Shown here in pieces: positions 29,273-37,908 of a stretch of 57,353 bases of DNA. Each line of letters starts with the position of its first letter. Within the stretch, counting starts at the first letter, position 1. Under the pieces are notes generated by a model. The model made no database searches. It was given only the letters and a program-made list of their open reading frames with translations, and was not told the origin of the DNA. Made by a program: the position numbers and the translations under genes. The stretch comes from Roseivivax marinus (GTDB taxonomy: Bacteria; Pseudomonadota; Alphaproteobacteria; Rhodobacterales; Rhodobacteraceae): assembly GCF_900109705.1 (NCBI RefSeq), contig NZ_FOAI01000019.1:1-57353 (forward strand), in the 5' to 3' direction.

Positions 29273-29797
29273 TCAGCCTTCGGTGCGTTCGCGGGCAAGC
29301 GGCGCCATCTGCCGGTGCCCGTCCGAAACCACCGAGAAGGAGCCGTCGGATTCCAGCACCACGGCATCCACGTCCGCAAGGCTGCGCCAGCCCTCGGTGC
29401 GGACCACCGTGTCCAGTTCCTCGCGAGTGACGCGGGCACGGCGCATGGCGCCGGGAAGCGCCTCGCCGCGTCGGGCCAGCAATGTCGGCTCGGAGCGCAC
29501 CGCGCGCGCGAACCACGACGCCCGCACCGAGGCCGTGGCCACCGCCCATTGCAGCGCGATCAGCAGCACCAGGGCGGTGATCCCCTCGGCAAGGGCGACG
29601 CTCTCGCTCAGCAGGATCGACGCCAGGGTCGAGCCGAACGCCACGGTGATGACGAGGTCGAAGGCGTTGAGCTTGGCCAGCGTCCGGTTGCCGGAAAGCC
29701 GCAGCGAGAACACGAGGAACGCGTAGGCCATAGTGCCGACAATGAGCGTCCGGACGATGCCGCTCCAGCTTTGGAAGAACATTTCGGACCAGTCCAT
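29273..29797 (-). CDS. DUF421 (YetF/YcaP-like) membrane protein, 174 aa
   Basis: Three N-terminal helices include TLIVGTMAYAFLVFSLRLSGNRTLAKLNAFDLVITVAFGS in consecutive segments, which holds the GKR/GNRTLAK motif of DUF421. The cytosolic C-terminal domain has PTLLARRGEALPGAMRRARVTREELDTVVR in consecutive segments, typical of YetF. Function is unknown. The start at 29797 removes 11 residues of an alternative leader. It converges on the TIGR02186 gene with only 5 bases between stops. Confidence 0.88.
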   Translation of the reverse strand: MDWSEMFFQSWSGIVRTLIVGTMAYAFLVFSLRLSGNRTLAKLNAFDLVITVAFGSTLASILLSESVALAEGITALVLLIALQWAVATASVRASWFARAVRSEPTLLARRGEALPGAMRRARVTREELDTVVRTEGWRSLADVDAVVLESDGSFSVVSDGHRQMAPLARERTEG

Positions 29798-29904
29798 GCG
29801 CGCCCCGCTTTCGTGTTTCCAAGGACCCAACCATTGGTCCGGTCACCGGTTTCATCGCACTGCCTTGCCGAGGGCGCGTCCCGGGGCTACGGTCCGCCTC
29901 ACCT

Positions 29905-30003
29905 CGGGGTGCCGGACCGTGCGAGACGCGCGCAAGGCTGAGATGCGGGAGCCCCCGCGAACCCGTTGAACCTGAACCGGGTAACACCGGCGGAGGGAAG
30001 GTG
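29905..30003 (+). promoter_or_regulatory. TPP (THI-box) riboswitch upstream of thiBPQ
   Basis: The transcript would contain the conserved core of a thiamine-pyrophosphate aptamer: GGGGTGCC at the 5' side, CTGAGA at 29938-29943, ACCCGTTGAACCTGA from 29961, and GGCGGAGGGAAGGTG at 29989-30003. Spacing and order match the standard THI element. It ends about 65 bases before the thiB ATG, and a Shine-Dalgarno (GGAGG) lies in that space. Repression by TPP is expected. Confidence 0.96.
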
Positions 30004-30067
30004 TCCGGCGTCCCCGCATCGACGGGTCGCCCCCTGCCCGTCCGCCGCGACAAACGGAGGATCGGCC

Positions 30068-31072
30068 ATGAATGCCACAACCCCGCTCGCCGCGGCCACC
30101 ACGCTCGCGCTTTCCGCCCTCGGCACCGTCGCCGCTGCGCAGGAAGACCGCCCCGTGCTGACCGTCTATGCCGGCGACTACGTCGCCTCGGAATGGGGGC
30201 CCGGCCCCCGCATCGAGGAGATGTTCGAGGCGCGCTGCGACTGCGACCTGCAGTTCTCGACCGGGGATCTGCTGCCGCGCCTCATGCTCGAGGGCGAGCG
30301 CACCGACGCCGACATCGTGTTCGGCCTGAACACCGACGTGACGCGGAAGGCGCGCGAGTCGGGCCTCTTCGCCCCGCATGGGCAGGACACCTCGGACCTG
30401 ACCCTGCCGGTCGAATGGACCGACGACACCTTCCTGCCCTACAATTACGGGCACACGGCCTTCGTCTACGACACCGACCGCGTGACCGAGCCGCCCGAGA
30501 GCTTCGACGCCCTGCTCGAGGCGCCCGACGATCTGTCCATCGTCATCCAGGACCCTCGCACGTCGATCTCGGGGCTCGCCATGGCGCTGTGGATCGATGC
30601 AGTCTACGGCGACGAGGCACAGGCCGCGTGGGAGGCGCTCGCACCGAAGATCCTCACCGTCACCAAGGGCTGGTCCGAGAGCTACGGCCTCTTCACCGAC
30701 GGCGAGGCCGACATGGTGCTGAGCTACACCACGTCGCCCGCCTACCACCTGATCGCCGAGGACGACGATACGGTGAAGGCCGCGATTTTCCCCGAGGGCC
30801 ACTACTTCATGGTCGAGCTGGTCGCGCGAACGTCCACCACCGACGTGCCCGAGCTTGCGGACGAGTTCCTGTCCTTCGTGCTGTCCGAGGACTTCCAGTC
30901 GATGATCGCCACCGGCAACTGGTCGATCCCGGCCAAGCTCCCGCGCGAGAAGTGGCCGGAGGGCTTCCAGGCTCTCGAGCTGCCCGACGAGGTCCTGTTC
31001 TACGACGAGGACGAGGCCGCGGCGCGGCGCGAGGAGGCGATCGAGGCGTGGCGGCGCGGTCTTTCGCAGTAA
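30068..31072 (+). CDS. thiB: Thiamine ABC transporter substrate-binding protein
   Basis: The 334-aa periplasmic protein starts with a Sec signal (MNATTPLAAATTLALSALGT) and shows LTVYAGDYVASEWGPGPRIE, the ThiB opening strand. LPFNYGH-like (LPYNYGHTAFVYDT) and LVLQDPRTS-like (IVIQDPRTSISGLAMALW) motifs follow, then TKGWSESYGLFTDGEADMVL. It binds thiamine or TPP and feeds ThiPQ. The ATG at 30068 follows CGGAGG. The 3' end overlaps thiP by 25 bases. The riboswitch upstream confirms thiamine control. Confidence 0.95.
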   Translation: MNATTPLAAATTLALSALGTVAAAQEDRPVLTVYAGDYVASEWGPGPRIEEMFEARCDCDLQFSTGDLLPRLMLEGERTDADIVFGLNTDVTRKARESGLFAPHGQDTSDLTLPVEWTDDTFLPYNYGHTAFVYDTDRVTEPPESFDALLEAPDDLSIVIQDPRTSISGLAMALWIDAVYGDEAQAAWEALAPKILTVTKGWSESYGLFTDGEADMVLSYTTSPAYHLIAEDDDTVKAAIFPEGHYFMVELVARTSTTDVPELADEFLSFVLSEDFQSMIATGNWSIPAKLPREKWPEGFQALELPDEVLFYDEDEAAARREEAIEAWRRGLSQ

Positions 31073-32559
31073 TCGCGGCGGGCCTCGTGGCGCTTCTGGC
31101 GCTGGGGCCCGTCGTGGCGGTCGTCTGGCGGGCCGGAGGATTCGCGTCCTTCGGCCCCGGCGACATGCAGGCGTTGCGCTTCACGCTCTGGCAGGCGGCG
31201 GCCTCCGCCGCCCTGAGTGTCGGGCTGGCGATCCCGGTGGCGCGCGCGCTGGCCCGGCGTCGTTTCGTCGGGCGCGGCCTGCTTGTGGCCCTGCTGGGCG
31301 CGCCGTTCATCCTGCCGGTGATCGTGGCCGTGCTGGGCCTGATCGCGGTCTTCGGATCGCAGGGCCTCGTGAACCGTGCGCTGTCGGGCCTCGGGTTGCC
31401 GTCTCTCAGCATCTACGGTGCGCACGGCGTGATCCTCGCGCACGTGTTCTTCAACCTTCCGCTGGCCACGCGGATGATCCTGCAAGGCTGGCTGGCGATC
31501 CCCGGAGAGCGGCTGCGCCTCGCCGCCGCGCTCGACCTCGGTCCGTGGACGATGCTGCGCGTGCTGGAATGGCCGATGCTGCGCCGGATCGTGCCTCAGG
31601 CCTTCGCGGTGATCTTCGTGATCTGCCTGTCCTCCTTCGCCGTGGCGCTGACACTGGGCGGCGGGCCGCGCGCGACCACGGTGGAGCTGGCGATCTACCA
31701 GGCCATGCGCTTCGACTTCGACCTTGGCCGCGCTGCCGCGCTGGCGTGCCTGCAACTGGCACTGGCGCTGTCGGCGGGCCTCGTCGCGCTTGCGCTGTCA
31801 GGGGGCACCGGCTTCGGCGCGGGCCTCGACCGTGCGATCCCGCGCTGGGACGCGGACCGCGCGGGCGCGAAGGTGCTCGATGCGGCGTGGATCGGCTTCG
31901 CGGCGCTGTTCCTGCTCACCCCGCTGGTGTTGGTGACCCTGAACGGCGTGCCGGGGCTCACGCAACTCGGCGCCTCCACCCTGGCGTCCGCGGGCCGGTC
32001 GCTGGCCGTGGCGCTCGCCTCCACGCTCCTGTGCCTTCTCTGGGCGCTGCCTCTTGCCACGCGCCGGGGCGAGGTCGCGGGCCTCGCGGGCATCGCCATC
32101 TCGCCCCTGGTGATCGGTACGGGCCTGTTCATCGTGGTTCGCCCCTATGCCGCGCCCACGGACCTAGCCCTTCCGGTCACCATGCTGGTCAACGCGATGG
32201 CGGCGCTGCCCTTTGCGCTGCGTATCCTGCGTCCCGAGGCCGAGAGCATCCGCGCCGAGCATCGCAGGCTCGCGCAGTCGCTGGGCCTTTCGGGACGGGT
32301 CTGGCTCATGCGTATCCTGCTGCCGCGCCTGCGCCGCCCGCTGGGCTTCGCTGCCGGTCTGACGGCGGCGCTGTCGATGGGCGACCTCGGCGTGATCGCC
32401 CTTTTCGCCGATCCCGGCCACGCGACGCTGCCCTTCCACGTCTACGGGCTGATGGGCTCCTACCGGATGGAGGCGGCCCAGGGCGCGGCGCTATTGCTGC
32501 TGGCGCTGTCGTTGGGGCTGTTCTGGCTGTTCGACCGAGGGGGACGGGTGAATGCTTGA
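31048..32559 (+). CDS. thiP: Thiamine ABC transporter permease
   Basis: A fused double permease of about 503 aa with two binding-protein-dependent transport domains. Domain 1 carries LAAALDLGPWTMLRVLEWPMLRR, and domain 2 HRRLAQSLGLSGRVWLMRILLPRLRRP in consecutive segments; both are EAA loops that dock the ATPase. No ATG is well placed. The GTG at 31048, with GAGG elements in the 17 bases before it, gives a protein starting MAARSFAVIAAGLVALLALG. It overlaps thiB by 25 bases and thiQ by 8. Confidence 0.92.
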   Translation: MAARSFAVIAAGLVALLALGPVVAVVWRAGGFASFGPGDMQALRFTLWQAAASAALSVGLAIPVARALARRRFVGRGLLVALLGAPFILPVIVAVLGLIAVFGSQGLVNRALSGLGLPSLSIYGAHGVILAHVFFNLPLATRMILQGWLAIPGERLRLAAALDLGPWTMLRVLEWPMLRRIVPQAFAVIFVICLSSFAVALTLGGGPRATTVELAIYQAMRFDFDLGRAAALACLQLALALSAGLVALALSGGTGFGAGLDRAIPRWDADRAGAKVLDAAWIGFAALFLLTPLVLVTLNGVPGLTQLGASTLASAGRSLAVALASTLLCLLWALPLATRRGEVAGLAGIAISPLVIGTGLFIVVRPYAAPTDLALPVTMLVNAMAALPFALRILRPEAESIRAEHRRLAQSLGLSGRVWLMRILLPRLRRPLGFAAGLTAALSMGDLGVIALFADPGHATLPFHVYGLMGSYRMEAAQGAALLLLALSLGLFWLFDRGGRVNA

Positions 32560-33250
32560 GGTGCGAGGCGTGACCCACGGCGCGGGCGCGTTCCGTCTGG
32601 AGGCGGACCTGACCCTGCCCCGCGCGGGCCGCGTGGCGGTGATCGGGCCGTCGGGGGCGGGAAAATCCACGCTGCTCGACCTGATTGCCGGATTCCGCGC
32701 GCCCGACGCGGGCCGTATCCTTTGGGACGGCTCCGACCTGACCGACCAGCCGCCGGGCCGGCGTCCGGTGGCGACGCTCTTCCAGGACAACAACCTGTTT
32801 CCGCACCTGAGCGTGAACGAGAACCTCGCGCTGGCGCTCCGACCGCGCGGCGGACGTCTCGACGCGGACCAGCGGACCGCTCGAAGCGAGGCGCTGGAGC
32901 GCGTCAGCCTGCCGGAGATGGGCGCGCGTCGTCCCGGCGACCTGTCCGGCGGTCAGCAGAGCCGCGCGGCGCTTGCACGTGTGCTGCTGCAGCGCCGCCC
33001 GGTCATGCTGCTCGACGAGCCTTTTGCGGCCCTCGGCCCGGCGCTCAAGCGCGAAATGCTCGACCTGGTGCGAGACGTCGGCGACACGCTGGATGCCCTG
33101 GTTCTGGTAGTCACCCACGATCCCCGCGACGCGCAGGGCTTCGCCGCACAGACCGTCCTTGTGGACGAGGGCCGCGTGCACCCGCCGGTTGCCACGGAGA
33201 CGCTCTTCTCCGATCCGCCCCCCGCCCTGCGCGCCTATCTCGGCGACTGA
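32552..33250 (+). CDS. thiQ: Thiamine ABC transporter ATPase
   Basis: The 232-aa ATPase has Walker A GPSGAGKST, a Q-loop in VATLFQDNNLFPHLSV, signature LSGGQQSRAALAR, Walker B MLLDEPFAAL and the H-loop in VVTHDPRDA. It drives thiamine import through ThiBP. It is the last gene of the TPP-riboswitch operon, and its ATG overlaps the thiP stop region. The next gene converges 14 bases away. Confidence 0.95.
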   Translation: MLEVRGVTHGAGAFRLEADLTLPRAGRVAVIGPSGAGKSTLLDLIAGFRAPDAGRILWDGSDLTDQPPGRRPVATLFQDNNLFPHLSVNENLALALRPRGGRLDADQRTARSEALERVSLPEMGARRPGDLSGGQQSRAALARVLLQRRPVMLLDEPFAALGPALKREMLDLVRDVGDTLDALVLVVTHDPRDAQGFAAQTVLVDEGRVHPPVATETLFSDPPPALRAYLGD

Positions 33251-33264
33251 GTCCTGAACCGGCC

Positions 33265-33870
33265 CTATTCGGGCTTCGTCGCCTGCATCGCCTCGGTCTC
33301 GGAGGCCTTCTCGAACCACGCCGCCAGCTGCGGCCGCCCCGCGCGCCAGTCCCTCTCCGGGTGGCGGAAGTCAAGGTATCCAAGCGCACAGCCGATGGCG
33401 ATCTGCGCCATGGTCACGCGGCCTGCGAGGTGGCTGGTCCAGCGGTCCTCGAGCGCGTCGAGCGACCGGGCGATCTTGGCCCACTGCCCTTCGAGCCACG
33501 GCGCGTGGCGCTTCTCCTCGGGGCGGAAGCGCGCCTCGTAGATCATGCCCACGGCGGCATCGAGGATGCCGTCCGCCGTCGCCTCCAGCGTCAGGACCTC
33601 CCACAGGCGGCTTTCGGGATAGAGCCCCGCGCCCGCACGTGCATCGAGGTAGCGGCAGATCACCCGGCTGTCGTAGAGCGCGGGGCCGTCCTCGCGCAGG
33701 AGCGTCGGCACCTTGCCCACGGGGTTCATCGCGGTGAGCGTTGGATCGGGCTCGAGCGGCGAGGCCGCGACCTTCTGGGTTTCGGTCTGGTCGGCGAGGC
33801 CGGTCTCGATCAGCGTGACGCGGACCTTGCGCACGTAGGGCGAGGGTCCGGCCATCAGGAGCGTCATCAT
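33265..33870 (-). CDS. Glutathione S-transferase family protein, 201 aa
   Basis: The thioredoxin-fold N-terminal domain reads TLLMAGPSPYVRKVRVTLIE, with Ser in the position that often activates glutathione, then NPVGKVPTLLREDGPALYDSRVICRYLD in consecutive segments. The latter holds the cis-Pro loop (KVPTL) and the glutathione-contact DSR. The C-terminal helical domain follows. Substrate is unknown. It is a single gene converging on thiQ. Confidence 0.92.
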   Translation of the reverse strand: MMTLLMAGPSPYVRKVRVTLIETGLADQTETQKVAASPLEPDPTLTAMNPVGKVPTLLREDGPALYDSRVICRYLDARAGAGLYPESRLWEVLTLEATADGILDAAVGMIYEARFRPEEKRHAPWLEGQWAKIARSLDALEDRWTSHLAGRVTMAQIAIGCALGYLDFRHPERDWRAGRPQLAAWFEKASETEAMQATKPE

Positions 33871-33946
33871 CGCGGGGGCCTCCGGGCTGTTGCGTGTCGT
33901 GGCGCAGGCTAGACCCGCGCCGCGCCCGCCGAAAGGGGAAGCAGGA

Positions 33947-34573
33947 TCACGGCGCCGGCGGATCGGTCATCAGCCGCGCGAGGGCGTCGAGCTCGTGCCC
34001 GATGCCCGCCGCCGCGATCCGGTCGGCCGCACCGTAGCGCGCCCCGGGCGTCTTGTTCTGGTTCAGCTTCCACGTCGCGTCGATCGCATCGACCCGCAGG
34101 ACGTAGGGCACGATGACGCGCAGCAGCTTGTCGCGCGCGGCCTCGGTCATCTTGGCGGTGGTCCAGGGCCGCTTGGGCGCGAGGCGGGCCTCGAACGCCT
34201 CCGACAGCCTGTCGAGCATGGGGAGCAGCTCGTCCGTCGGTCGCCTCTCGAGCGTGCCGGTAAGGTGGACGGCGACGTAGTTCCACGTGGGCACCTGGTC
34301 GTCGAGGCCGTACCAGTCGGGCGAGACGTAGCCGTCCGGGCCCGAAACGGCGAGCCGTGCGCCAGCGCGGTCGCTCACCGAGCGGGCGATGGGGTTCGAC
34401 CGGACGAGGTGCAGCTCGGCGGTGGTGCCGTCCCCGGACAAAAGGAACGGAACGTGGGACAGGTGCGGCACGCCGGCACCGTCGCCCACGGCGAGCACAC
34501 CGAAGCCGCGCTCACGGGCGAAGGCGATGTCGGCTGCGTGGTCGGAGGTGCGAAAAGCGGGATTCGGGTGCAT
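33947..34573 (-). CDS. PaiB-like FMN-binding protein, 208 aa
   Basis: MHPNPAFRTSDHAADIAFAR and GVPHLSHVPFLLS match the PaiB family, a flavin-reductase-like split-barrel group named for a Bacillus negative regulator of sporulation and protease genes. Further blocks are YVSPDWYG and VPTWNYVAVHLTGTLE. The regulator role is transferred from the family and not shown here; an enzyme function is equally possible. Single gene with its start at ATG 34573. Confidence 0.9.
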   Translation of the reverse strand: MHPNPAFRTSDHAADIAFARERGFGVLAVGDGAGVPHLSHVPFLLSGDGTTAELHLVRSNPIARSVSDRAGARLAVSGPDGYVSPDWYGLDDQVPTWNYVAVHLTGTLERRPTDELLPMLDRLSEAFEARLAPKRPWTTAKMTEAARDKLLRVIVPYVLRVDAIDATWKLNQNKTPGARYGAADRIAAAGIGHELDALARLMTDPPAP

Positions 34574-34625
34574 TTGATCAAACCTGTCGGGTCGCGCCCA
34601 TCCAGACGGGCCGGTGGGGCCCCTG

Positions 34626-35549
34626 TCAACGCGCCTTGGGGTGGGTGTCCTCGTAGACCCTCATCAAATGCGCGCCGTCGACCGAGGTATAGGCCTGCGT
34701 CGTCGACAGCGAGGCGTGGCCCAGCAGGTCCTGGATCGCCCTCAGGTCACCGCCCGAGGCCAGCAGATGCGTGGCAAAGCTGTGACGGAAGGCGTGGGGC
34801 GTCGCGCTCGACGGCAGGCCGAGCTGGAGCCGCGCGCGCTCGGTCGCCTTGCGGACCAGCCGCGCGTTCAGCGGCCCGCCCCGCGCCCCGCGGAACAGCG
34901 GGTCTTCGGCCCCGAGGTCGAACGGGCAAAGCGCAACGTACCGGTCGACCGCCGTCCGGGCCACGGGCAATACCGGCACGACCCGCTCCTTGCCGCCCTT
35001 GCCGACGATCCGCAGCGCTTCGGCCAGCGGCACGGACGCGCCGGTGAGGCCCAACGCCTCGGACATCCGCAGGCCGCAGCCGTATAGCAGCGTGACCACC
35101 GCGGCATCGCGCGCGGCGATCCAGCCGTCGGCCTGCGACTCCACGGTGCCGATCATGTCCCGTGCCGCATCCTCGGTCATCGGGCGCGGCAGCTTCTTCT
35201 GGAAACGGGGGGCGCGGGTGGTCAGCACAGCCGTGGGCTCGAAGCCCTCGCGCTCGGCCAGCCAGCGGTAGAACGCCTTGACCGCCGACAGCTTGCGCGC
35301 AACCGACCGCGAGCCGACACCGCCCGAGCGCAGGCCGGCGAGCCAGGCCCGCATGTCGCGCACCTCGATCCGCGACAGCGCGGCCAGGCCCTGCGGCTCG
35401 GCCCGGTGGGCTGTCATGAAGGCGATGAACTCGACCACGTCGCCGCGATAGGCGGACAGGGTTGCCGGGGCGTTGCCGCGCAGGGCACCGGCGGCGGCGA
35501 TCCACCCCTCGAGCGCGTCGCGCGCCTGGGGCGAGATCGCGAGGCTCAT
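34626..35549 (-). CDS. xerC: Tyrosine recombinase XerC
   Basis: XerC with XerD resolves chromosome dimers at dif. The 307-aa protein has a SAM-like N-terminal domain, the first catalytic Arg in LYGCGLRMSEALGL, the HxxR box in HAFRHSFATHLL, and GHASLSTTQAYTSVD with the second His and nucleophilic Tyr. It is core-type (no N-terminal extension of phage integrases). Its ATG overlaps the upstream DUF484 stop by four bases, a conserved DUF484-xerC linkage in proteobacteria. Confidence 0.94.
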   Translation of the reverse strand: MSLAISPQARDALEGWIAAAGALRGNAPATLSAYRGDVVEFIAFMTAHRAEPQGLAALSRIEVRDMRAWLAGLRSGGVGSRSVARKLSAVKAFYRWLAEREGFEPTAVLTTRAPRFQKKLPRPMTEDAARDMIGTVESQADGWIAARDAAVVTLLYGCGLRMSEALGLTGASVPLAEALRIVGKGGKERVVPVLPVARTAVDRYVALCPFDLGAEDPLFRGARGGPLNARLVRKATERARLQLGLPSSATPHAFRHSFATHLLASGGDLRAIQDLLGHASLSTTQAYTSVDGAHLMRVYEDTHPKAR

Positions 35550-36253
35550 GCCAGCCAGCGCCGCATCGAGCGTTCGAACACCCCGGCGAAAAAGCCGAGA
35601 AGATCGGTGCCGTGCTGCGGCGTGAACTGGTGGGGGTCCTCTGCGCCGAGGATCAGCAGGCCCGGCAGGCGGCCTTCACCCAGATCGAGCCGCAGGGACG
35701 CCTCGGACCGGATCCAGTCGGCCAGCTCGCCGTAAATGCGGGAATCGCCCTCGCCCAGCTGGCGCAGGGTCACGGGACGTGCGGGCCCGCCCCGGCCGGC
35801 GGCGATGTAGTCGTCGACAAAGCCCGGCTCGGCCACGGTCAGAACCTCGCCCAGACGGCGCACCGCGGGCACTTCGCCGCCGTCCCGGCTTTCGAGCACG
35901 AGCTTCACGCAGTCGACGCGCAGGATGTCCGCGACCTCGCCGCCGAGATCGCGCAGGAACGCCTCGAACTCGACCGGGTCGAGCATCCGCAGGATGGCAC
36001 GGTGGATCTGGTTGGTCCCGGCAAGGTTCTCGTAGGCTGCCGCGATGACCGAGCGGTGCGTCTCCTCGAGACGGTCCAGCCGGGTTTCCAGCCGTTCCAT
36101 CGCGATGCCGCGCAGGTCGACGATGTTGGTGCCGAGGGCCCGCTCGTTCGCGGCCACCAGCGCGCGCATGAGCTCGGTGTCCTCGAGCACCATGTCCGGC
36201 TGGGCGATGATCGTCTCGCGCAGGGAGTCTTCGATTCGTGCGGGGTCGGTCAT
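35546..36253 (-). CDS. DUF484 (GAF-like) family protein, 235 aa
   Basis: The N-terminus PARIEDSLRETIIAQPDMVL and DTELMRALVAANERALGTNI lead to a coiled-coil stretch (about residues 45-75, DLRGIAMERLETRLDRLEE) and a GAF-like domain. That is the DUF484 arrangement. Function is unknown, but the gene is commonly linked to xerC as here, where it overlaps xerC by four bases. The start at 36253 excludes 30 residues of a low-confidence leader. Confidence 0.9.
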   Translation of the reverse strand: MTDPARIEDSLRETIIAQPDMVLEDTELMRALVAANERALGTNIVDLRGIAMERLETRLDRLEETHRSVIAAAYENLAGTNQIHRAILRMLDPVEFEAFLRDLGGEVADILRVDCVKLVLESRDGGEVPAVRRLGEVLTVAEPGFVDDYIAAGRGGPARPVTLRQLGEGDSRIYGELADWIRSEASLRLDLGEGRLPGLLILGAEDPHQFTPQHGTDLLGFFAGVFERSMRRWLA

Positions 36254-36396
36254 CGGCTGCCTCGTGCTCGGGATCCGTCGTCGCGCGGCGAACCGCGCGC
36301 GCGGCCAGTGTTTTATCCCGGTTTCCCGAAGTTGCCGCGGCAAGTCAATCCGGCCCGTCCCCTCCTGTGGCGGGAGGTTGCCTGCCGGTCACGCAA

Positions 36397-36427
36397 CGCT
36401 TGCGGGCGATAGCGCCCGCCGCAAGCG
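36397..36427 (-). terminator. Hairpin after the outer-membrane protein gene
   Basis: Directly after the beta-barrel gene stop (36429, minus strand) the sequence folds as CGCTTGCGG...CCGCAAGCG with a few unpaired bases near the loop. There is no T run on the minus strand, so it may stabilise the transcript or end it weakly. Confidence 0.45.
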
Positions 36428-36428
36428 A

Positions 36429-37100
36429 TCAGAACTTGAGCGTTAGGCCGAAATTGACCGCGTTCGTCTTGATGTTCGTCTGCAGGTCGCCGTCACCCTC
36501 GAGCTCGACGTCGTTGGCCGAGTATGTGAACTGGTATTCCCCGAAAAGCGCGACGCGCTCGGACAGGTCGTAGCTTGCCCCCGCCATCAGGCGCATGGCC
36601 GGACCGCCGTATTGCAGCTCGTAGGTGTCGATGCCGGTGGTGGTGTCCACGTCCACGTGGGGCACCGACACACCGACGCCGCCGCCGACGTAGGGCGTGA
36701 ACGACCCCCAGCGGTCGGGCCAGCGATACATGGCGTTCGCCGTGACGATGTTGAGGCCGTCGGTGAACTCGAGGTCCTCGAATCCGATTTCGGCCTTCTC
36801 GTCATCAGGGGCGTAGACCTTGGTGTGGGTGAACTCGACGCCGAAGCCCAGACGGTCGGTCTTCCACCACGTTCCTCGCACGCCATAGTAGGGCGGCATC
36901 TCGAAAGACTTGCCGTCCCACCCGATGAGGGCGTCGAAGTCCTCTCCGGTTCCGGGATAGTCACCTTCCACGCGGCTGTGCGGAGCGGTCTGCCAGCCCG
37001 AGTAGAGCGAAAATTCGTAGTCTTGCGCCGCGACGAGTTGCGCGGAGGCCGGAACCAGGACCGCCGCGGTGGCGGCAGCCGCGAGCCAGGTGGTCTTCAT
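36429..37100 (-). CDS. Outer-membrane beta-barrel protein, 223 aa
   Basis: A Sec signal (MKTTWLAAAATAAVLVPASA) is followed by alternating amphipathic strands such as YEFSLYSGWQTAPHS, PYYGVRGTWWKTDRLGFGVE and FTPYVGGGVGVSVPHVDVD. The last residues, VNFGLTLKF, end in Phe as expected for recognition by the BAM complex. It most resembles OmpW/OmpA-like eight-stranded barrels (outer membrane beta-barrel domain). Function is unknown. It is divergent from petA across 229 bases. Confidence 0.87.
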   Translation of the reverse strand: MKTTWLAAAATAAVLVPASAQLVAAQDYEFSLYSGWQTAPHSRVEGDYPGTGEDFDALIGWDGKSFEMPPYYGVRGTWWKTDRLGFGVEFTHTKVYAPDDEKAEIGFEDLEFTDGLNIVTANAMYRWPDRWGSFTPYVGGGVGVSVPHVDVDTTTGIDTYELQYGGPAMRLMAGASYDLSERVALFGEYQFTYSANDVELEGDGDLQTNIKTNAVNFGLTLKF

Positions 37101-37329
37101 TCGTCAGTCATCCCCAATGCCGGAACGGCACGTATCCGAACCGTTACAGGCAACTTGGGTTCCACTCAACCGCGACACAACCGCGCTGCGTGCATTTCCG
37201 CGCCTTTGTAATCTGGACGCGCGCGGGAGGTCCCGTTAAACACCGCCTCCATAAGGCTGCGGCGGCGTTCCGTGGCCCGACAGGCCAATCGCGCGCCCGT
37301 CCGGGGCGCTCAGGAATGGAGATGACCTC

Positions 37330-37893
37330 TTGTCCCACGCAGAAGATACGCAAGGCACCCGGAGGGACTTCCTCTACTATGCCACAGCAGGCGCGGGCAC
37401 CGTCGCCGCAGGCGCCGCGGTGTGGCCGCTGGTGAACCAGATGAACCCCTCGGCGGACGTGCGCGCGCTGTCGTCGATCCGGGTCGATGTCTCGGGCGTC
37501 TCCGAGGGCAGCCAGATCACTGTGCAGTGGCTCGGCAAGCCGGTCTTCATCCGCCGCCGCACGCCCACCGAGATCGAGGAAGGCCGCGCCGTCGACCTGT
37601 CGCAGCTGATCGACCCGATCGCGCGCAACGAGAACATCCAGGGCGAGGCCGACGCGGTCGACGAGAACCGCACGCTGGACCCCGACGGCCAGTGGCTGGT
37701 GATGATGGGCGTCTGCACGCACCTCGGCTGCGTGCCGCTGGGCAACGGCGCCGGCGACTTCGACGGCTGGTTCTGCCCCTGCCACGGCTCGCACTACGAC
37801 ACCGCCGGGCGGATCCGCCGCGGCCCCGCTCCGCAGAACCTGCCGGTTCCCGTCGCCGCCTTCGACGGCGAAACCACCATCGTACTGGGCTGA
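37330..37893 (+). CDS. petA: Ubiquinol-cytochrome c reductase Rieske iron-sulfur subunit
   Basis: The Rieske subunit of the bc1 complex. The N-terminus has a twin-Arg-containing anchor, [20 protein letters not shown], for export and membrane insertion. The [2Fe-2S] ligands are C129/H131 in CTHLGC and C149/H152 in CPCHGS; the structural disulfide Cys are C134 and C151. The only sensible start in frame is TTG at 37330, with a GGAGA element about 9 bases upstream. 187 aa is the usual length. It is the first gene of petABC. Confidence 0.96.
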   Translation: MSHAEDTQGTRRDFLYYATAGAGTVAAGAAVWPLVNQMNPSADVRALSSIRVDVSGVSEGSQITVQWLGKPVFIRRRTPTEIEEGRAVDLSQLIDPIARNENIQGEADAVDENRTLDPDGQWLVMMGVCTHLGCVPLGNGAGDFDGWFCPCHGSHYDTAGRIRRGPAPQNLPVPVAAFDGETTIVLG

Positions 37894-37908
37894 GGGAGGA
37901 CACACCGA

